From contig CAJTLB010000003.1 in assembly GCA_910577045.1 (NCBI GenBank), positions 124,001-188,000 on the forward strand: a stretch of DNA of 64,000 nt, given 5' to 3'. The stretch comes from an uncultured Lachnospiraceae bacterium (GTDB taxonomy: Bacteria; Bacillota; Clostridia; Lachnospirales; Lachnospiraceae). Below the pieces are notes generated by a model. That model did not search any database. It saw only the letters and a list, made by a program, of their open reading frames with translations, and was not told the DNA's origin. The translations under genes were made by a program, and so were the position numbers. Below, one piece after another: positions 45,056 to 52,337 of this stretch (its first letter is position 1; each line of letters begins with the position of its first letter).

Positions 45056-45104
45056 TATACAGATTTAGAATTGTGGGGGTGATGAAATGGAAGGAGGAGA
45101 AGAA

Positions 45105-45365
45105 ATGCCAGAAATATCGTTGTTTTTTGGAATAAGAGTTACTATGTACTATGATGACCATAATCCGCCCCATTTTTATGCGGAATATAATGGAAACAAG
45201 GCTTTGGTGGAAATTAACGAGGCAAGAGTTATAAAAGGTGCATTGCCATCCAGACAATTAAAGTTGATTTTAGCATGGTGTGTATTGCATCAGGATGAAC
45301 TTATGCAAAATTGGGAGTTGGCTAAAGATGGTAAACCGTTGAATAAAATAAGACCATTGATGTAA
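45105..45365 (+). CDS. DUF4160 protein
   Basis: 86 aa from ATG 45105 (AAGGAGG 8 bp upstream). The family's PEISLFFGIRVTMYYDDHNP and PPHFYAEYNGNKALVEI motifs are intact and LKLILAWCVLHQDELMQNWE closes the fold. DUF4160 genes are usually adjacent to DUF2442 genes; here the partner lies 1.9 kb away, beyond an IS607-family element inserted between them. Possible toxin-antitoxin-like role is inferred from this pairing. Confidence 0.8.
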   Translation: MPEISLFFGIRVTMYYDDHNPPHFYAEYNGNKALVEINEARVIKGALPSRQLKLILAWCVLHQDELMQNWELAKDGKPLNKIRPLM

Positions 45366-45394
45366 GGGAAATTTTAGGAGTTTCAGCACAAACA

Positions 45395-46003
45395 TTGCGG
45401 AATTGGGATAATAACGGAAAACTTCATCCACACCATACTTCAAGTAATGGATACAGATATTATTCGCATGAACAATTAAGTCAAGTAATGAATATAAAAC
45501 CAAATCTTGACAGGATCACCATTGGTTATTGTAGAGTTTCAAGTAATAAACAAAAAGATGATTTGGAACGTCAAATAGAGAATATAAAATTGTATTTAAC
45601 TGCACAAGGGAAACCATTTGAAATTATAAGTGATATAGGTTCTGGAATCAATTATAAGAAAAAAGGATTGAAAGAACTTATGAAACGAATATCTCAGAAT
45701 AAAGTTGAAAAAGTTGTAGTTTTATATAAAGACAGATTGTTAAGAGTTGGGTTTGAATTAGTTGAATATATTGCAAGTTTATATAATTGCGATATAGAAA
45801 TAATTGATAACACAGAAAAATCAGAACAACAGGAACTTGTTGAAGATTTAGTACAGATAATAACTGTATTTAGCTGCAAATTACAAGGCAAACGTGCAAA
45901 TAAAGCAAGAAAACTTGTAAATGAATTAATTGAGGAAGGTGGTGAAGATAATGATAAAGACAATTCGAGTAATGTTACTGCCAAACAACAAACAAAAGAC
46001 TAA
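45395..46003 (+). CDS. tnpA: IS607-family serine recombinase TnpA
   Basis: At least 202 aa. An N-terminal MerR-like helix-turn-helix (LRNWDNNGKLHPHHTSSNGY), then a serine-resolvase domain: IGYCRVSSNKQKDDLERQIE (catalytic Ser in CRVSS), VEKVVVLYKDRLLRVGFELV. Codons upstream of 45395 continue the helix-turn-helix (REILGVSAQT, from about 45365) but the frame has no ATG before TAA at 45344; only ATT 45356 or TTG 45395 could start it. So expression is by a rare start, or the 5' end was lost on insertion. Overlaps tnpB. Confidence 0.85.
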   Translation: MRNWDNNGKLHPHHTSSNGYRYYSHEQLSQVMNIKPNLDRITIGYCRVSSNKQKDDLERQIENIKLYLTAQGKPFEIISDIGSGINYKKKGLKELMKRISQNKVEKVVVLYKDRLLRVGFELVEYIASLYNCDIEIIDNTEKSEQQELVEDLVQIITVFSCKLQGKRANKARKLVNELIEEGGEDNDKDNSSNVTAKQQTKD

Positions 46004-47129
46004 ATTATTCCAATATGCTGATACTGCCAGATTTGCTTATAATTGGGCGTTAGACAAAGAACAAGAGAATTATAAAAATGGCGGAAAGTTTATATCTGAT
46101 GGAGACTTACGGAAAGAATTTACACAATTAAAGAAAACGGAAGAATATGGCTGGCTGAATCATGTTTCAAACAACGTAACAAAACAGGCAATTAAAGATG
46201 CTTGTGATGCATATAAAAGGTTTTTTAAAGGATTAGCAAAATTTCCAAAATTCAAGAGCCGCAAGCATATCACTCCATCATTCTATCAGGATAATGTAAA
46301 AATTCAATTTACGGACACACACGTAAAAGTAGAGGGATTTGCAGAGCAAAAAAAGAAAAAGAAACAAAAATTAAATTGGATAAAACTTGCTGAACATAGC
46401 CGTATACCAACTAGCTGTAAATATATCAATCCCCGTATCAAAAATGATGGTCTTAATTGGTATATAACAGTTGGTATTGAGTATGGAGATTGTACTACTC
46501 TTCCTTCTAATGAAGGCATTGGAATTGATTTAGGAATTAAGGATTTGGCAATATGTTCTGATGAACATAAATATCAGAATGTAAATAAGACTCAAAGAGC
46601 TAAGAAATTAGAAAAAAGAAAACGTAGGTTGCAACGTTCAATCTCAAGAAAGTATGAGAAAAACAAGAAAGGAGAAAGCTACTGTAAAACTTGTAACATT
46701 ATAAAAAGCGAAAAAGAACTCTTAAAATTAAATCACAGACTAACGGATATAAGCCAGAACTATTTACATCAGACAACATCTGAAATCATAAAACGAGAAC
46801 CAAGTTTTATGTGCATGGAAGATTTGAATGTAAGCGGAATGATGAAGAATAAACATTTATCTAAAGCTGTACAGCAACAGTGTTTTGGAGAATTTAGAAG
46901 GCAGATAGAATATAAGGCAAAATGGAATAACATTCCAATAATTATTGCAGATAGATTTTTTCCAAGTTCTAAATTATGCAGTTGCTGCGGTGCTGTCAAG
47001 AAGGATTTAAAGTTATCAGACCGTATTTACAGATGTGAATGTGGAAATGTAATTGACAGGGATTATCAAGCTGCTATAAATCTTAAAAGATATGGAAAAA
47101 TGATTTTAGAACAGCAATCTGTAGTATAA
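45951..47129 (+). CDS. tnpB: TnpB RNA-guided nuclease of IS607
   Basis: 392 aa from ATG 45951 (GGTGGTGAAG upstream; overlaps tnpA by 53 bp). RuvC-type residues: GIDLGIKD (Asp 193), FMCMEDLNVSG (Glu 290), and IDRDYQAAIN (third acidic). A CxxC zinc motif pair, LCSCCG and CECG, lies between. The usual DRDxNAA asparagine is Gln (DYQAAIN), a small departure near the active site. TnpB cleaves DNA directed by a guide RNA from its right end; it is a Cas12 ancestor relative. Nothing else is broken, so it may be active. Confidence 0.92.
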   Translation: MIKTIRVMLLPNNKQKTKLFQYADTARFAYNWALDKEQENYKNGGKFISDGDLRKEFTQLKKTEEYGWLNHVSNNVTKQAIKDACDAYKRFFKGLAKFPKFKSRKHITPSFYQDNVKIQFTDTHVKVEGFAEQKKKKKQKLNWIKLAEHSRIPTSCKYINPRIKNDGLNWYITVGIEYGDCTTLPSNEGIGIDLGIKDLAICSDEHKYQNVNKTQRAKKLEKRKRRLQRSISRKYEKNKKGESYCKTCNIIKSEKELLKLNHRLTDISQNYLHQTTSEIIKREPSFMCMEDLNVSGMMKNKHLSKAVQQQCFGEFRRQIEYKAKWNNIPIIIADRFFPSSKLCSCCGAVKKDLKLSDRIYRCECGNVIDRDYQAAINLKRYGKMILEQQSVV

Positions 47130-47261
47130 CACTTTCAAGTTACTACAGATATGTACTGATACGTTAGTCAGGAATTTACGCCTATGGAGTGTACAAGAAC
47201 TTGTTAGTAGATATTGTAGAAATACAAATCAAAAGCATACACAGAGAAGTAGGAATGAAAC
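47130..47261 (+). ncRNA. Probable TnpB guide (omega) RNA scaffold
   Basis: The 130 bp after tnpB hold no gene and end in GGAATGAAAC. By analogy with IS607 TnpB elements, the RNA scaffold overlaps the gene's 3' end and this tail, with the guide taken from the flank at 47262. Position inferred; structure was not derived. Confidence 0.45.
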
Positions 47262-47307
47262 ATAAAAGTTTACAACTTTTTATAAGTTTTCAGTAACGGA
47301 AGATAAT

Positions 47308-47583
47308 ATGTTTCCTAAAATTGTTCAAGTTGTTCCAACACAGGAACATACGGTATATGTTTATTTTGAAGACGGTAAAATTGTATGTTATGATGTAAAG
47401 CCATTGTTGGAGAAAGAGGTATTTGCCATTTTAAAAGAGATTGACTATTTTATGCTGACCTGTACTATAATGAATGACACTTTGGCATGGGATGTGTCTG
47501 GAAACCGAGATAATACGAAATGTATTGATATTGATCCGGAAACATTGTATGCGCTGGAGGCAGTAAAGGAGAAAATAGCATGA
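47308..47583 (+). CDS. DUF2442 protein
   Basis: 91 aa. VYFEDGKIVCYDVKPLLEKE and WDVSGNRDNTKCIDIDPETL are the family marks of DUF2442. It is the usual partner of DUF4160, whose gene lies before the IS607 element, so the two were one operon before the insertion. TAACGGAAGATAAT precedes the ATG, giving a weak ribosome site. Confidence 0.8.
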   Translation: MFPKIVQVVPTQEHTVYVYFEDGKIVCYDVKPLLEKEVFAILKEIDYFMLTCTIMNDTLAWDVSGNRDNTKCIDIDPETLYALEAVKEKIA

Positions 47584-47606
47584 TTTAGATTTTGTGGAGA
47601 TGAATT

Positions 47607-48687
47607 ATGGAAATGATGTTATTGGAAGATTGCTGTGATATATTAGATTCAATGAGAGTGCCGATTATGGCAAAGGACAGAAAGAAGGGACCATACCCTT
47701 ATTATGGTGCTAGTGGGGTGCAAGACTATATGGCAGATTATATTTTTGATGATGAACTTGTATTACTTACTGAAGATGGTGGAAATTTTGGGTCAGAAGA
47801 AAGACATATAGCATACAAGGTTATCTGGTAAGTGTTGGGTAAATAATCACGCACATGTATTAAAACCTAAAGAGAGTATAGATGTTGATTATCTATGTTA
47901 TTCGTTAATGTTTTATAGAGTTGATGGAATGGTTAATGGGGCAACGTGGATGAAGCTTACTCAAGTGGCAATGTGAAAAATGCTCATTCCATCAAGAAAT
48001 ATTGAAGAGCAAGGGAAAATAGTCAGAATTCTTAATAAAGTTCAAATGCTTATTGAGAAAGAACAAATAGAGGGATATGATGAGTTAATCAAATCCCGAT
48101 TTGTGGAGATGTTTGGAGATCCTGTCGAGAATCCCAAAGGTTGGGTAAAAAAGCCATTTTTAAGTATGGGTAATTGTAAGAATGGAATGAATTTTCATCA
48201 TGAAGATATTGGGATTGAAATTCATTGTCTAGGTGTGGGAGATTTTAAAGATTTGACTGTTATTGATAATGTGGAAGAACTTCCAAAAGTATCATTGAAT
48301 AAAATGCCTTCAGAGGAATATCTTTTGAAAGATGAAGATATTGTTTTTGTGAGATCAAATGGGAATAAAGCCCTTGTTGGAAGAAGCGTAGCTGTTTATC
48401 CAAGTAATGTATCAACAACATTTAGCGGATTTTGTATTAGATACAGAAAAACAGATGATGCTATTTCGGTTCCTTATTTATTAAGAGTGTTAAAAATGGA
48501 TTCAATGCGTCAAAAAATGGCAGGGAGAGGGGCAAATATTCAAAATCTTAATCAACAGATATTAGAGACTTTGGAGATTCCAGTGCCGCCAATAGAACTT
48601 CAAAAGCAATTTGCCGCTTTCGTCCACCAAGTAGACAAATTGAAATTTGAAGCCGTTAAAATCTTAGACTGTCACCGCCCGTTATAA
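47607..48687 (+). pseudogene. hsdS: Second hsdS, broken in TRD1
   Basis: A specificity-subunit gene in the same orientation as the intact hsdS. TRD1 reads MEMMLLEDCCDILDSMRVPI then GPYPYYGASGVQDYMADYI and breaks after AYKV by one extra base near 47820; the next frame continues SGKCWVNNHAHVLKP to a TGA at 47974. From 47980 the frame is open to 48687: LIPSRNIEEQG, the shared spacer KSRFVEMFGDPV, a distinct TRD2 (GMNFHHEDIGIEIHCLGVGD), the C-terminal FVHQVDKLKFEAVK. The intact TRD2 half (about 235 codons) is a reservoir for exchange with the functional hsdS. Confidence 0.82.
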
Positions 48688-48796
48688 GGTGATATTAAAA
48701 TCCTCCAAAGACCTTGAAGATAAAGGATTTATCGCAGTTTGGCCACCTTATCACATTATACGATTTCACACAAGTTTACCCTTGCTCTCTCACCTT

Positions 48797-48817
48797 ATAA
48801 GGGCAAAAACAAGGGAA
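48797..48817 (+). repeat. 21-bp direct repeat, left copy
   Basis: Identical to 49876-49896 (core AAGGGCAAAAACAAGGG). It brackets the zinc-peptidase gene, with the CCCTTG arm upstream able to pair with CAAGGG. Confidence 0.75.
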
Positions 48818-48843
48818 GCAAAATTCAAAAGGGGGATTATCAA

Positions 48844-49734
48844 ATGGAGTATAAAGAACTTTCTATTACAAATATTCCGGCTATTTCAGCTGTTTATTTT
48901 TCTCTGCTACAATGTAAATATGATTTTTATTCTATTGAACGAGATACTTTACTGATAGATAAACTGCGCAGTTTTATCATATCTGATTGCAGGGAATGTG
49001 ACTTCTTTCTTGACGTGAAACAAAATACGTGTGAAGTTTACCCATATTGGCCAAGAGCAGCTATGTTGGAAACAGCGACCTTCTATATTGACTTGCCTCA
49101 GGAGCAATTCGTTGATTTTAATGCGTATAAAAACAGTATTATGTCAGCAAAAAACATATCAGATATAGAAAGAAATCATTTGTTTTGGGATTGGATTATT
49201 CAATTTCCGAAAGCCTTAAAACTCGTTTTGCAAAGTAATAGCTTTAGTTGTTATCTAAAATGGGAAAACGATTGGATAGTAGAACAGAACCTAAAGTACA
49301 AGAAAGAATTAGAGAGAATTAGGAATATCCTCGCATTTTGCAAGGAAAAGTTTAAGTCGCCTATTCAGAATATACAAGTTGTTCTTAATCCAATAAAGTG
49401 CGTATATTCCGCAGATTATCACTTAAAAGATAATAATTTTATTTTTTGTTCAGGTTCATTAAGAGAAGAAGCTGTAATACACGAATTTATACATCATATA
49501 GTACACCCTATTGTTGAGAACCGGAAAGATGAAATTCTGTGTTGCAATTTTACCAATCTCGATATTGATACTTCGTATTATCTCAATAATGATGAAGTGG
49601 GAATATTGAATGCTTTTGAAGAATATATGGTGCGTGTACTTACAGATGCGATTGTCAGTGGTAATGTTCCCGAAACCTTGGAGGTGTTTTTTGATCAAGA
49701 GATAAATCAATTCATGCGAACACCGCAAGTTTAA
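48844..49734 (+). CDS. Putative zinc metallopeptidase, family not recognised
   Basis: 296 aa from ATG 48844 (AGGGGGATT upstream; the frame extends to 48739 without a ribosome site). A zinc-binding motif HEFIH is at residues 213-217 (EEAVIHEFIHHIVHP), with downstream Glu in 'NAFEEYMVRVLTDAI' as possible third ligand, so it is a gluzincin-like candidate. The first half has no recognised domain. It lies between 21-bp direct repeats, which suggests that it arrived as a cassette. No partner gene is next to it. Alternative: an ImmA-like protease, but no HTH is seen. Confidence 0.65.
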   Translation: MEYKELSITNIPAISAVYFSLLQCKYDFYSIERDTLLIDKLRSFIISDCRECDFFLDVKQNTCEVYPYWPRAAMLETATFYIDLPQEQFVDFNAYKNSIMSAKNISDIERNHLFWDWIIQFPKALKLVLQSNSFSCYLKWENDWIVEQNLKYKKELERIRNILAFCKEKFKSPIQNIQVVLNPIKCVYSADYHLKDNNFIFCSGSLREEAVIHEFIHHIVHPIVENRKDEILCCNFTNLDIDTSYYLNNDEVGILNAFEEYMVRVLTDAIVSGNVPETLEVFFDQEINQFMRTPQV

Positions 49735-49735
49735 C

Positions 49736-49879
49736 AGGTTGTCCAATGAACGCAATACACTGAGTACAAAACGTAGACTTGTGCGCGGGGTGTATTTCGC
49801 TCTCAAACGTCGAGAGCTTATTACCCGCCGAAAATGGTCCGACATTCTGATGAATAGTTTCCCTTGTTTCGGCTCATAA
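49736..49879 (+). pseudogene. Gene fragment of a mobile element (about 48 codons)
   Basis: A frame without a start codon reads LSTKRRLVRGVYFALKRREL ending MNSFPCFGS and stop at 49879. It is strongly basic and looks like the C-terminal end of a truncated plasmid or ICE protein; the family is not recognised. It ends in the second 21-bp repeat. Confidence 0.35.
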
Positions 49880-49896
49880 GGGCAAAAACAAGGGAA
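49876..49896 (+). repeat. 21-bp direct repeat, right copy
   Basis: Identical to 48797-48817. With TTCCCTTGTTT 49859-49869 upstream it forms an 11-bp perfect hairpin stem (TTCCCTTGTTT/AAACAAGGGAA). Confidence 0.75.
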
Positions 49897-50262
49897 TATA
49901 TATCAGATTTGCACATTTAACAGGAAAAGCGCCCTGAAAACACAGGGCTTTCGGAGGATAACTAAGATAAATCAGAATTTTGAGGACATGCTTATGAATT
50001 ACATTAGAAAGGCAAAAGTGCAAGACGTTTCAAGATTGGCTGAAATATTGATTTTTACGAAACGGATGAATTATAGGAAAACTTTTCATAATGATAAAGT
50101 TTCATTTGGGGAAATGCAGGTTTATCCTTTAGTGCAAGATTATATAGCAAACCCTGAAAAGTTGAAAAATATTTGGGTATATGATGATGAATTTGTAAAG
50201 GGAATGTTTCATATAGAAGGCAAGAAGCTTATAGAGCTGTATGTAGACTCTTTTTTCAACAA

Positions 50263-50421
50263 CTAACAACAAGGAATCCCCTTCCTCTTAGGTAAGGGAG
50301 GAATTACCCAAAACAATAATAACGACAGTAGCGGGCGGAGTGAAAGCGGTATCCCCTACTGCCATGAGGCAATCTACATAATTGTCTTGCTCCTAACTGC
50401 CGCGAGTGGATTGAAACAAAA
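50263..50421 (+). mobile_element. Small structured mobile repeat, copy B (159 bp)
   Basis: Begins directly after CAACAA (50257-50262), runs from CTAACAACAAGGAATCC to ...GTGGATTGAAAC plus AAAA, and shares about 85 percent identity by eye with copy C and copy A. Three hairpins are visible: an AATCC...GGAGGAATT stem, GACAGTAG...CTACTGCC around a GTGAAAG loop, and GAGGCAAT/ATTGTCTT, whose wobble pairs keep the stem that is perfect in copy C. No ORF, no terminal inverted repeat and no clear target duplication. Confidence 0.85.
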
Positions 50422-50464
50422 TGAAGGAATTGGATCAAAATTGGTCGAATTTGCAATTCAACAA

Positions 50465-50625
50465 TTAATAGCAAGGATTCCCTTTTCGCTTAGGTAGGGG
50501 GAGGAATTGCTCAAAACAAGTGTAACGGCAGTAGTGGGCGGAGCGAAAGTGGTATCCCCTACTGCCATAAGGCAATCCACGTAATTGCCTTGCTCCTAAC
50601 TACCACGAGTGGATTGAAACAAAAA
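50465..50625 (+). mobile_element. Small structured mobile repeat, copy C (161 bp)
   Basis: Begins directly after CAACAA (50459-50464), has perfect stems GGCAGTAG/CTACTGCC and AAGGCAAT/ATTGCCTT, and ends CACGAGTGGATTGAAAC plus AAAAA. Same polarity as copy B, 43 bp downstream, in the same gene. An AATT could be read as a 4-bp target duplication here, but copy B shows none. Confidence 0.85.
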
Positions 50626-50786
50626 TTTGATGTTCAGGATTTATTTGTACTAGAAAAGAATATCCATGCCATTCGTTTTTATCAACGTCATGGCTTTTCT
50701 CTGACACAAGAGCGACAGTTGGAAGAAGGAACAACAGAATATACTGTGAAAATGGAGCGATAATTTCGGTTCTAGGGAAGCGTAGT

Positions 50787-51407
50787 ATGTTTCAGAGAAA
50801 GGAAGTAGAAAGGATACTTAAACAGGCACAGCATATGGATCCAGAGTATGAAATGTTTGGTGTTTCGACACATAAGTATAAACTAAATCCTCCTATCGAT
50901 CAGAGATTTATACATGAAGTAGAGAAAAAGTATCATTTTTTGCTTCCAGAAGATTATATTCAGTTTATTACAGAAGTTGGAGATGGAGGCGCAGGCCCAG
51001 ATTATGGGATATATCCATTTGGAAATTTTATAAGGAAAGGAAAAACGCCAAGAATTGAGAAATCTTGGGAGGCATATAGATGCAGTCTTGCAAAAATATT
51101 TACACCACAACCAATACTGTTTGATGAAGCAAAATGGCTTGCAAAATACTTTGAGTTTGACATAGGGGCATATGAAAAAAATCCTGAGAAATATTTTACT
51201 TATGAAAATAATAATGGTTTGTGCGATATGGATAGGTTTCTTGTTCTTGGAACACGTGGCTGTCAATGGAATTTTAGTTTGGTTACTTCGGATGAAAGAT
51301 ACGGGCAAGTATTTGATACAGACCGTGGAGGCGTTTATAGGTTTGCAGCATATAGTTTCAGTGAATTTTACCAAAGCTGGCTTGGAGATAGGAAAAAATT
51401 TAATTAG
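50787..51407 (+). CDS. SMI1/KNR4 (SUKH) family protein
   Basis: 206 aa. The SUKH core is VEKKYHFLLPEDYIQFITEV with GDGGAGPDYGIYPFGNF, then DMDRFLVLGTRGCQWNFSLV and RFAAYSFSEFYQSWL. SUKH-1 proteins are immunity proteins against polymorphic toxins or regulators; no toxin is visible beside it. ATG at 50787 lies 24 bp after the GNAT pseudogene; no strong ribosome site is seen (GGGAAGCGTAGT). Possible orphan immunity gene carried to the hotspot. Confidence 0.82.
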   Translation: MFQRKEVERILKQAQHMDPEYEMFGVSTHKYKLNPPIDQRFIHEVEKKYHFLLPEDYIQFITEVGDGGAGPDYGIYPFGNFIRKGKTPRIEKSWEAYRCSLAKIFTPQPILFDEAKWLAKYFEFDIGAYEKNPEKYFTYENNNGLCDMDRFLVLGTRGCQWNFSLVTSDERYGQVFDTDRGGVYRFAAYSFSEFYQSWLGDRKKFN

Positions 51408-51533
51408 GAATTTTGTTAGTAATATAAAAAAGGTAGAAAAATAGTTAATTAAAAATAAAACATATATCATTAAGTATGTTAAAATTAATAGAAAAACTTT
51501 TAATAAAAAAGCAAAAAAGAAGTAGATACCATA

Positions 51534-52190
51534 ATGGATAAAGCATTATATAAACCCAAGAAAAGAGCAGGCAATATGGATTTTTATAAAAGTATTTTAC
51601 CAAAACGAGGAGAAGTCCTTGCTAAAGATAATAAAGTAATGTTAAAAGCAATATCCAATAAAGAATATGAAAATTATATGGCGGTATCTTATGAATGTGC
51701 CATTATAAAAGGTTTCTTTAAAAGAAAAAGCTTTAGGAAAGATTTATGGGAATCCTTTTTGGAGGACACAGCAGCCAATTATTCTATTTTTGATAAAGCC
51801 ACAGGGGAATATGTGGGGTATTGTGGAATAAAGAATTTGAATAAAAAGAATTGGGAATTAGCGATAGAGCTTCTAAAAAAATATAGAAACCAAGGTTATG
51901 GATATCATGCACTTAGATTAATGTTAAGTGCCCTAACAAGTTTAACAGGGAAAAGGATATATAGGAGTAGGGTAGAACCTGATAATTATGCTTCGCAGAA
52001 GCTTATGAAAAAAATTGGGGCAAAGCCAAATGGAGTTAGTGAATTGTTTATTTATGGAGAAGATTTGCAGAAGTTCCAAGAAGAAAATAGGGATTTAATT
52101 GATAGGAAGTTAGAGAGATTAGCAAATGAATTTGGAGTGGAACCAATTGATTTAATAGGCCGTGTGCTGGAGTTTCGTATTGAAAGATAA
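51534..52190 (+). CDS. GNAT-family acetyltransferase (RimJ/RimL-like)
   Basis: 218 aa. Motif A region ELAIELLKKYRNQGYGYHAL contains the acetyl-CoA loop RNQGYG, preceded by 'GYCGIKNLN', and the motif B region is VEPDNYASQKLMKKIGAKPN. Long-type GNAT proteins of this kind acetylate N-termini or small molecules. A C-terminal extension of about 45 residues after the GNAT fold (ENRDLIDRKLERLANEFGVE) may be a helical oligomerisation tail. ATG at 51534 is followed by Met at 51573 (residue 14), an alternative start; no clear ribosome site supports either. Confidence 0.75.
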   Translation: MDKALYKPKKRAGNMDFYKSILPKRGEVLAKDNKVMLKAISNKEYENYMAVSYECAIIKGFFKRKSFRKDLWESFLEDTAANYSIFDKATGEYVGYCGIKNLNKKNWELAIELLKKYRNQGYGYHALRLMLSALTSLTGKRIYRSRVEPDNYASQKLMKKIGAKPNGVSELFIYGEDLQKFQEENRDLIDRKLERLANEFGVEPIDLIGRVLEFRIER

Positions 52191-52337
52191 CAAAACATAT
52201 GTAATGGAAAACGAGAAAGACACTAATATGCGTGCTAGTAATTATGATGGGATTGTAGCAGAATTATAATTAAAAAATTAAGGGGTTAATATTTCCTGCC
52301 AGATATAAAAAGATACAATAAAGGAGATGAATATAAA

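Larger units (their letters stand above)
45347..47261 (+). mobile_element. IS607-family insertion sequence
   Basis: A serine-recombinase TnpA followed by TnpB, overlapping, between the DUF4160 and DUF2442 genes. The right end is set by the conserved-looking tail GTAGGAATGAAAC ending at 47261, which resembles the 3' end of TnpB-associated guide RNA; the left end is not exactly determined (the N-terminal codons of tnpA begin about 45347). IS607 elements make no target duplication, and none is seen. Confidence 0.85.
49994..50763 (+). pseudogene. GNAT acetyltransferase interrupted by two small mobile repeats
   Basis: Three exons-like pieces, 49994-50262, 50422-50464 and 50626-50763, total 450 bp. 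Joined they give a 149-aa GNAT: YIRKAKVQDVSRLAEILIFT at the start, IELYVDSFFNNEGIGSKLVE (motif A, split after FFNN), AIQQFDVQDLFVLEKNIHAI and RFYQRHGFSLTQERQLEEGT, ending KMER. The joins restore the frame exactly with no base lost. The intact reading frame stops at 50264 in the first repeat, so the enzyme is not made unless the repeats are removed at DNA or RNA level. The start ATG 49994 follows GAGGA. Confidence 0.85.

Noticed and set aside
41858..48687. An inverting hsdS cassette (shufflon).
   Set aside because: Both hsdS genes and their shared repeats are in direct orientation; no inverted copies of the 38-bp spacer are seen in the window.
50263..50625. A CRISPR array, because GTGGATTGAAAC recurs.
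   Set aside because: The whole 160-bp unit is repeated, not a 30-36 bp repeat with spacers; copies B and C are separated by coding sequence of the GNAT gene; no cas genes are near.
50263..50625. Group I or II introns in the GNAT gene.
   Set aside because: At about 160 nt they are too short for either class, have no GTGYG 5' end or domain V-like hairpin, and begin after a fixed target. A mobile repeat is simpler; splicing stays only as an open test.
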